Origin: Phycisphaerae bacterium
GTDB lineage: Bacteria; Planctomycetota; Phycisphaerae; SM23-33
DNA: 34,836 bases
Assembly (NCBI GenBank): GCA_016782885.1
Contig: JADHXQ010000051.1
Location: 1 to 34,836, forward strand
Direction: 5' to 3'
The position numbers and the translations under genes were made by a program. This document shows, piece by piece, positions 16,423 through 22,051 of this stretch; the stretch's first letter is position 1, and each line of letters begins with the position of its first letter. The notes beneath the pieces were generated by a model. The model saw nothing but the letters and a program-made list of their open reading frames with translations. It made no database searches and had not been told where the DNA came from.

Positions 16423-17298
16423 ATGGCAAAGACACGACTTGATATTGCCCAAAAAGACATCTTCTCACTGTTCGACTCGCTGCCGACGTCTGTGCTGAAA
16501 CACTCCGAAATCAGCCGCCTGATGCAGGAGAATCGCCAGTTCTGGCGGCTGGCGCAGTCGACAACTTGCCCGAAGTTCATTGAGTTTCTCGTCCGTCGCG
16601 GCCACATGCGCGCTGTTCGGCTGGAGTTCCCCTCCAGACCGGAGAGTCGGTACATCTGGGGGGATGCATCCCTGAATGAGGTGCTTCTCTCGCTTCGCCC
16701 CGAGTCGTTTTTCTCTCACTACACGGCCATGTCGCTCCACGAGTTGACGGATCAGATTCCCAAATCCGTGTACGTCAACGCCGAGCAAGGCCGCAAGGTC
16801 GCACGTGAGACATCACTGGAGCAGGGACGGATTGCCGCGGCCTTCGCCCGCGCCCCGCGAATCTCAAATAACTCCTGCCTGTACGAGGGGCGGCGTATCT
16901 ATCTGCTCAACGGCAAGCACACGGGGAATCTCGGAGTGATTGACTCTGTCGGGCCAGACGGCGAGACCATCCGCGTTACCGACATTGAGAGAACGCTGAT
17001 CGACATCACCGTCAGGCCAATGTATTCCGGAGGGGTGGCGCAAGTGCTGGAGGCCTTTCGATTCGCACAGGCCAGGGTATCGGCCAATAAGTTGGTTGGC
17101 ATGCTCAGGAAGATCGATTATGTATACCCATACCATCAGGCCATCGGGTTCTACATGGATCGGGCCGGCGGGTTTCGGGACTCGCAGATCGCCCTTCTCG
17201 CGGAGATCGACAAGACGCACGATTTCTACCTGACGTATCAGATGAAAGATATGGATTACTCAGAGAAGTGGCGGCTGTTCTTCCCAAAGGGTTTTTAG
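16423..17298 (+). CDS. AbiEi-family antitoxin / transcriptional repressor
   Basis: A 291-residue protein recognised as an AbiEi antitoxin. Residues 1-90 form a winged-helix-like N-terminal domain. Next come SLRPESFFSHYTAMSLHELT (about 90-110), the usual AbiEi opening of the antitoxin domain, and IERTLIDITVRPMYSGG (about 188-205). AbiEi proteins repress their own operon through the N-terminal domain and neutralise the AbiEii nucleotidyltransferase through the rest. GAGGA is placed seven bases before the ATG. The promoter and palindromic operators lie just upstream. Unusually, the toxin gene is not downstream on the same strand but runs toward this gene, the two 3' ends overlapping by 39 bp. 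Confidence 0.85.
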   Translation: MAKTRLDIAQKDIFSLFDSLPTSVLKHSEISRLMQENRQFWRLAQSTTCPKFIEFLVRRGHMRAVRLEFPSRPESRYIWGDASLNEVLLSLRPESFFSHYTAMSLHELTDQIPKSVYVNAEQGRKVARETSLEQGRIAAAFARAPRISNNSCLYEGRRIYLLNGKHTGNLGVIDSVGPDGETIRVTDIERTLIDITVRPMYSGGVAQVLEAFRFAQARVSANKLVGMLRKIDYVYPYHQAIGFYMDRAGGFRDSQIALLAEIDKTHDFYLTYQMKDMDYSEKWRLFFPKGF

Positions 17299-18162
17299 CT
17301 CTGACGATTCGATTGCCGAGATAACGTAATCGAAGTAGAAGTCAAAGTCTTTCAGTTTGACGTCGGGCTTGACCGTATCCTGAACGGAGGTGAAATCCTC
17401 TCGGTGAAAATCTCTGTATTCCGCGATTCGTCCCAAGAGCCTGGGCGGAACTCTCTTGGCCGCGAATATGTGTCTGAGCAGTTCGTGGTTGTCCGGAGCA
17501 TCCAGGGCGATAGCGAAGTGTTCGAGGATGGTGTGGATGTCGAAGAAATCTCGCGCCCGCGGCGATCGGCTCGGGCTGTTGACGACTTCAGCGTATTCGG
17601 GCATCTGCTGGCAGATGGCGCGGAGCTTCTCGAAAAGAAGCATCTCGGGAGAGTAAATGTAGATTCTGTAATCATTGAAGTCCAGCGGCCCCTTGGGACT
17701 GCAGTACTCGAATTTGCTGACATCAATCTTAAACTTCCGTCTCTCCCCCGGGCCAATGATCGTCGCCTGTCGCCTGACAGACTCGATGTCACCGCCCAAC
17801 CGTACATAATCCTCCGACGCGATAACCTTGAACTCAATGCGATATCCGCCCCAGAAATCGGCCATATCGGGCGTAACATGCGCCGGCCGCTCCGTGAGTT
17901 TTATATCAAAGACCTCGTAACCATTCGGCCGAAAAGTCTCCCGCATTCGCCGCCGGATTCGTTCACCAAGACCCGACCACTGACTTGGCGTGAACTCGCC
18001 GGCCATCGAAAAGTCCAGGTCTATCGAGGCCCGTGACGCGACTCCGTAAACTATGTCCAAAAGATTCCCGCCCTTGAGCACCAGCGTTTCCATCAGATCA
18101 TCATCTGAGAACATTGCGATGATGGCGAGTTTCTTGATCTCAAGAAGCCGATCGAGTTCCAA
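17260..18162 (-). CDS. AbiEii-family nucleotidyltransferase toxin
   Basis: A 300-residue nucleotidyltransferase of the AbiEii/AbiGii (DUF1814) type. The active-site signature is LVLKGGNLLDIV (Gly31-Gly32) followed by RASIDLDFS, with the metal-binding Asp48 and Asp50. A third acidic candidate is in KFKIDVSKF. LLFEKLRAICQQMP and RARDFFDIHTIL are the usual C-terminal helices. Such toxins modify tRNA or other acceptors and halt growth, blocking phage spread. The start appears to be TTG at 18162, with AAGGGA six bases upstream and an in-frame stop 12 codons further up; no ATG is available before MFSDDD. It is convergent with the antitoxin gene, so it needs its own promoter, which I could not define with confidence. 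Confidence 0.88.
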   Translation of the reverse strand: MELDRLLEIKKLAIIAMFSDDDLMETLVLKGGNLLDIVYGVASRASIDLDFSMAGEFTPSQWSGLGERIRRRMRETFRPNGYEVFDIKLTERPAHVTPDMADFWGGYRIEFKVIASEDYVRLGGDIESVRRQATIIGPGERRKFKIDVSKFEYCSPKGPLDFNDYRIYIYSPEMLLFEKLRAICQQMPEYAEVVNSPSRSPRARDFFDIHTILEHFAIALDAPDNHELLRHIFAAKRVPPRLLGRIAEYRDFHREDFTSVQDTVKPDVKLKDFDFYFDYVISAIESSELKTLWEEQPPLL

Positions 18163-18275
18163 TATTCTTCCCTTTCCGCGATCTCGTGGGAAGAATCATA
18201 CCGTACTGTCCGCCTGTCGGCCAGCAAGCAATTGAAATCCTCACGCTGTGGCTGGGGCAGTAGTGTTTAAGACGG

Positions 18276-18409
18276 AGGGCCGAAGGCCCGGCGAGATCTT
18301 AGCCGGGACCGGGAGGTTCCGGAATTCCGGTCTCTTTGAAACAGAGCCCCGACGGGGTGAAAGAAGCGTCTTCGCCTGTGGCTTCCGTCTTCGCCGTTGG
18401 CTTCGTCGT
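18276..18409 (+). repeat. Multi-hairpin repeat, copy B
   Basis: Same orientation and order of three hairpins as the copy at 15611-15726: 18277-18289, 18303-18322 (CCGGGACC-ggga-GGTTCCGG) and 18347-18357. Relative to copy A, the middle stem has a C-G pair replaced by A-T and a G-C pair by G-T, so the pairing is kept. The tail contains a 19-bp tandem duplication (18367-18385 and 18386-18404) present once in copy A. It lies in the gene-free stretch 18163-18576. Confidence 0.85.
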
Positions 18410-18478
18410 GACTGGTCGTCGTGGCAGGCTATCGGACCCGGCTAATATCGCAGCGGCCCTCCGGGCTGTGAACTGCCT

Positions 18479-18506
18479 ATGTTCTCTGTTCTCGAACAGA
18501 GAACAT
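18479..18506. repeat. Perfect inverted repeat IR2
   Basis: ATGTTCTCTGTTC (18479-18491), spacer TC, and its exact complement (18494-18506). It shares TGTTCTCTGTTC with the inverted repeat at 16096-16148, so the pair bracket the AbiE genes. It lies 10 bp before the -35 box of the next module and could act as an upstream operator or as a terminator-like hairpin. Confidence 0.75.
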
Positions 18507-18515
18507 GACATATAC

Positions 18516-18546
18516 TTGACAATATTAAGTATTTTGCCGATACTTA
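18516..18546 (+). promoter_or_regulatory. Promoter with overlapping operator for the second toxin-antitoxin pair
   Basis: TTGACA (18516-18521), 17-bp spacer and GATACT (18539-18544) form a sigma70-type promoter. A dyad TAAGTAT (18526-18532) / ATACTTA (18540-18546), centres 14 bp apart, covers the spacer and -10. This is the layout of an autorepressed operon. The region is AT-rich against a GC-rich background. Confidence 0.65.
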
Positions 18547-18576
18547 TATGTATGTTCTTAAAATAAGGAACAGACA

Positions 18577-19104
18577 ATGAAAGCTCAGGACATATTGGTC
18601 ATCTTGAAGATTCAAAGCCTTTGCGATCAGGGCGATGGTGATAATCCGCCCTCCTGGTCGCAGCGCCAGTTGGCCGAGGCCACGGAGGTGAGCCTTTCGC
18701 AGGTTAACGCGGCCTGTCGGCGTCTCGAACAGGCTGGGCTCCTGTCGCCGGGCAGGGACAGAATCGTTCGTTCCAGCCTGCTGGAGTTCCTTGTCCACGG
18801 GCTGCAATACTCCTTTCCCGTCCAGATGGGTGGGGTAACGCGGGGCACGCCAACGGGATATGCGGGCGAGCCTCTCAAGGGCGAGTTCCTGGCGTCTGAG
18901 GAAGAGCTTGTGCCCGTCTGGCCGGATGCACGGGGTTCGGTTCGCGGGTTGTCGTTCAAGCCGATTTATAGATCCGCTCCGGCTGCGGCGAGGAAGGATC
19001 AACGGTTGTATGAATACCTCGTACTGATTGATGCGATCCGCGGCGGCAGGGCTCGCGAACGGGCCAGAGCCATCGAAATTCTCACGCAGCGGGTGGGGGG
19101 GTAG
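18577..19104 (+). CDS. Winged-helix regulator, putative antitoxin of an NTase module
   Basis: A 175-residue protein with an N-terminal helix-turn-helix (about 27-57, WSQRQLAEATEVSLSQVNAA then CRRLEQAGLL), a typical winged-helix DNA-binding unit. The rest has no recognised domain. AAGGA stands seven bases before the ATG. Two bases separate its TAG stop from the next ATG, so it forms an operon with the nucleotidyltransferase gene. Regulator-plus-nucleotidyltransferase pairs of this kind are annotated as type IV-like toxin-antitoxin systems; the antitoxin role is inferred from position and from the operator-bearing promoter at 18516-18546. Confidence 0.75.
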   Translation: MKAQDILVILKIQSLCDQGDGDNPPSWSQRQLAEATEVSLSQVNAACRRLEQAGLLSPGRDRIVRSSLLEFLVHGLQYSFPVQMGGVTRGTPTGYAGEPLKGEFLASEEELVPVWPDARGSVRGLSFKPIYRSAPAAARKDQRLYEYLVLIDAIRGGRARERARAIEILTQRVGG

Positions 19105-19106
19105 CG

Positions 19107-19787
19107 ATGGCGACATCAATCGAAATGCTCCAGAGAGTCGCCAGGGCGTTAGGTCCGCTTAATGATGAGGTCGTCTTTATCGGCGGGACGATTCCGGCTT
19201 TATTGATAACCGACCCGGCCGCACCTCCACTCCGGGCGACCAAAGATGTTGACCTGATAATCGATACCAGCCAGCACGGGCAACACGCTGATTTTGAAGC
19301 GAGACTGCGAGCCCGTGGATTTCAGATCAAATCGCCTCCGATTTGTCGTTATGGTATTGACGATATCCTTGTGGATGTAATGACGACTTCTAACATACAG
19401 GGTTTTTCAGACCGCTGGTATCCTGAGGCATTTTCAACGGCCGAAGACACCACGTTGGCGAATGGAACGGTCATTCGCACAATTCGGGCTCCGCTGTTTC
19501 TGGCGACCAAACTAAACGCATGGAAAGAGAGAGGCCGGCAGGATTATCTCATGCCCGACATCGAGGATATTCTCGCGGTGATTGACGGGCGGGAGGCCCT
19601 TCTTGACGAGATACGCCAAAGCAGCCTGGCGGTCCGAAAGTTTCTGGCTGCGACCTTTGAAGGATTAATGGTGGACGAAAAGTTTCGAGAGATTATCCCC
19701 GCCCATCTCGGCGGCGATTCCATTGCTTACGAGCGAGCAGAACTGGTTGCAGAGGTCATTGAGCAAATCATTGGATTGAGTCGTTAG
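19107..19787 (+). CDS. Nucleotidyltransferase, putative AbiEii-like toxin
   Basis: A 226-residue predicted nucleotidyltransferase. It has FIGGTIPALL (Gly26-Gly27) and RATKDVDLII with the metal-binding Asp47 and Asp49. A further acidic strand (DDILVDVM, near 86-93) supplies the third carboxylate. Later, LATKLNAWKERGRQDYLMPD and IEDIL resemble the Lys/Arg/Asp helices of AbiEii and related NTase toxins. It is shorter than the convergent toxin of the AbiE pair and clearly different in sequence, so it is not a duplicate. A G-rich run precedes the ATG and would serve as ribosome site. A half-palindrome related to the element at 1-54 lies just after the stop codon. Confidence 0.82.
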   Translation: MATSIEMLQRVARALGPLNDEVVFIGGTIPALLITDPAAPPLRATKDVDLIIDTSQHGQHADFEARLRARGFQIKSPPICRYGIDDILVDVMTTSNIQGFSDRWYPEAFSTAEDTTLANGTVIRTIRAPLFLATKLNAWKERGRQDYLMPDIEDILAVIDGREALLDEIRQSSLAVRKFLAATFEGLMVDEKFREIIPAHLGGDSIAYERAELVAEVIEQIIGLSR

Positions 19788-19796
19788 ATCATGGGG

Positions 19797-19823
19797 TATG
19801 GGGTCAGAGCGCCGCTAGGCGTT
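19797..19823 (+). repeat. Half-copy of the palindrome found at 1-54
   Basis: TATGGGGTCAGAGCGCC (19797-19813) is identical to positions 28-44, and the next ten bases match at six of ten, the differences all being transitions. The opposite arm is absent. This marks a degraded or solo REP-like unit directly after the stop codon of the NTase gene, at the right edge of the accessory island. Confidence 0.7.
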
Positions 19824-19866
19824 AGTGGGGGATACTGCATTCGGTGCGTCTGTTTTGGAGTGATGG

Positions 19867-19948
19867 GACGGGCGTGGAACCATTCTTGCTGGGGGCTGTT
19901 ACAAATGTTTCCACGCGCGCTGTTCGCACACGCGTTCATTCGCCCGTC
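19867..19948. other. Nested dyads in the leader region of the S55-type gene
   Basis: GACGGGCG (19867-19874) pairs with CGCCCGTC (19941-19948), and GCGTGGAA (19872-19879) with TTCCACGC (19909-19916). The two pairings share three bases, so they could be alternative or form a continuous branched stem. It lies in the gene-free stretch 19788-20023. A short CCCCC-agt-CGGGG hairpin follows near 19970. It may be a structured leader or a remnant of a mobile repeat; function is unknown. Confidence 0.35.
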
Positions 19949-20023
19949 ACGCCAAACCGCTTGCAATCCCCCAGTCGGGGAACTACTATTCTTACTGGGC
20001 TAGGAGCCCGTGAGGAGATTTTT

Positions 20024-21985
20024 ATGCCTAGGTTAGTTTTTGTCATTATTGGAATTGCTGTCTGCGTCCTGTCGATCTGTCGGTCGGAGGTCTGCGCTGC
20101 GCCCCCGCGTGTTGACACTCGCCTTGCGGCCGCGGAGAAATATGTCGCGGCTTCCGATCGCTACTTGCACCACAGCGTCCTGAAGCGGGGTATGAAGGGA
20201 TATGGGCTTACGGTGATGGCGGGGATCAAGCCCGTCCGATTCGACGCCGAGATCGTTTCGGTGGTCTCCAAATTCGGACCCCACCTGGACGTGATCCTGG
20301 CCCGACTTTCCGGGCACAAGCTCGAGAAGTCCATGATCATCGCGGGCATGAGCGGTTCACCGGTATTCATGAAAGATCCCAAAGGCGGAAAGTTCAAAAT
20401 GATAGGCGCGGTGGCCTACGGGTGGAGTTCTCAGAACGAACCGCTTTGCGGTATCCAGCCGATCACGCAGATGCTGGCTGCCGGCGGTTTCATCCCTGTG
20501 GCGGGCAAGGACGGGACGAAGGCGGCGGGCAAGCCGGTCTCCCCGGGGCGATCGGCAACGGCGCCCGGGGGATTCCTCAAAACCGCCCTGGGCGTCGAGA
20601 AGATCGATTTTGCGTCGTGCGGGCTTGCCGCGACGACTCGTCCGGAGCAATCCGCCGAAACTCCCAGGCTGACTGCACTATCGACGCCGGTGATGGTCTC
20701 GGGCGTCTCGGCCAGGGGATTCGCAAGCGCTCAGCGAATGCTGAAGCCCTTTGGAATGATACCCCTCCAGGCCGGCGGACCCGGCGCCGCGGAGGCGGCG
20801 GCCGCCAAAGGCGCCAGGCTCATTCCGGGCGGCGCGATAGCAGTTCCTCTTGCCGCCGGCGATGCGGACCTGGCGGCTGTCGGTACGGTCACCGAAGTTG
20901 TCGGGAACAAGGTAATGGCGTTCGGGCACAGTTTCCACTCGGCCGGCGAGACCGAGCTGCCGATGGGACCGGCGTACATTCACACGGTGATTTCGAGCCG
21001 GAACAGCAGTTTCAAGATGGGGGCGGGCCTGAAAATTACCGGTACGGTCACGCGCGACGAGACAACCGCCATCGCCGGGCAGATCGGTCTGAAAACAAAG
21101 ATGATCCCCATGAAAGTCGCGGTCGAATGGACAAGCGACAAACGCAGGCAGGCGTTCAACTACGAGGTCGCAAGGCACCGCCGAATGACCCCGCTGATCG
21201 TCAACATGCTGGTGGGGGATGCGGCGTGGGGATGGAGAGAACTGCCCGAAAGGCATCACGTGTCGTATTCGCTGAGCGTCGATTTCGGTAAGTTCGGAAA
21301 GTATCGCGCGTCCAATATATCGAGCGGGTCGGATATCTACTGGGCGACTTCGGATCTAAGCCGCGCCGTGGCCACCATGATGCGCAACCCTTACGGTCCC
21401 AGGCCCGAAATACGCGGTATTGACGTTTCGATCAAGATCGAACCGGGCGAGATCGGGGCGAGCATTATCGATTTTCGCCTGGACAACCAAACCTGCGGAC
21501 CGGGCGAGACCCTGACAGGCACACTCACCCTGACCCGCCCGCGCAAGGGACGCACGACCATGCCCGTAAGCTTCAAACTGCCCGACGACCTGCCCGAAGG
21601 CGTCCACACGCTGCAGGTGAGCGACTGGTCGACCGCACAGTCGGACGAGGCGCGCGAGCAGCCCCAAAAATACAGTCCCAAAACGACTGAAGAACTGCTG
21701 GCATCGATGCAGCGAAGCGTCCTGCTGCGGGGCAACGTGCTATACATGCGCCTACCGCTGAAAGACGGCGGAGGAATCGCCCTGGACAAGAAGGAACTGC
21801 CCGACCTGCCCGCCAGCAAGGCCGCAATGATAACCCAGGCCAGACTGCTGGACACCAGGACTTTCGGTCGATCCCTGCTCCGCGAGACCAAGGTGCCGTA
21901 CGTGTTGAGCGGTTCGGCCGCCGCGAGTTTCACAGTAACCAAACACCGCAGCCAGACGCCGATATCAGGCGGTTCAAAGCGGTAA
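20024..21985 (+). CDS. Secreted S55-type (SpoIVB-like) serine protease family protein
   Basis: A 653-residue exported protein. The ATG at 20024 has GAGGAG upstream and starts a signal peptide (about 1-25). Residues about 52-155 hold LKRGMKGYGLTVMAG, then GMSGSPV (108-114) with the probable nucleophile Ser110 (or Ser112), then IGAVAYGW. Residues about 270-330 hold GTVTEVVGNKVMAFGHSFHS with the candidate His302. This matches the SpoIVB peptidase S55-domain proteins of planctomycetes and acidobacteria. In B. subtilis SpoIVB the His precedes the Ser; here the order is reversed. The C-terminal half (about 440-560) looks like beta-sandwich domains. Proteolytic activity is inferred. A 66-bp gap separates it from the next gene. 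Confidence 0.82.
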   Translation: MPRLVFVIIGIAVCVLSICRSEVCAAPPRVDTRLAAAEKYVAASDRYLHHSVLKRGMKGYGLTVMAGIKPVRFDAEIVSVVSKFGPHLDVILARLSGHKLEKSMIIAGMSGSPVFMKDPKGGKFKMIGAVAYGWSSQNEPLCGIQPITQMLAAGGFIPVAGKDGTKAAGKPVSPGRSATAPGGFLKTALGVEKIDFASCGLAATTRPEQSAETPRLTALSTPVMVSGVSARGFASAQRMLKPFGMIPLQAGGPGAAEAAAAKGARLIPGGAIAVPLAAGDADLAAVGTVTEVVGNKVMAFGHSFHSAGETELPMGPAYIHTVISSRNSSFKMGAGLKITGTVTRDETTAIAGQIGLKTKMIPMKVAVEWTSDKRRQAFNYEVARHRRMTPLIVNMLVGDAAWGWRELPERHHVSYSLSVDFGKFGKYRASNISSGSDIYWATSDLSRAVATMMRNPYGPRPEIRGIDVSIKIEPGEIGASIIDFRLDNQTCGPGETLTGTLTLTRPRKGRTTMPVSFKLPDDLPEGVHTLQVSDWSTAQSDEAREQPQKYSPKTTEELLASMQRSVLLRGNVLYMRLPLKDGGGIALDKKELPDLPASKAAMITQARLLDTRTFGRSLLRETKVPYVLSGSAAASFTVTKHRSQTPISGGSKR

Positions 21986-22051
21986 CGCTTTCGCGTCGAT
22001 ATAACGACCTCCACACCCTGAAAACACCAGATGAACAAGGAAAACGGAACC

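Noticed and set aside
19844-20023. In-frame extension of the S55-type gene by 60 codons
   Set aside because: A strong GAGGAG and a signal peptide mark 20024 as the start; the extension covers structured non-coding sequence.
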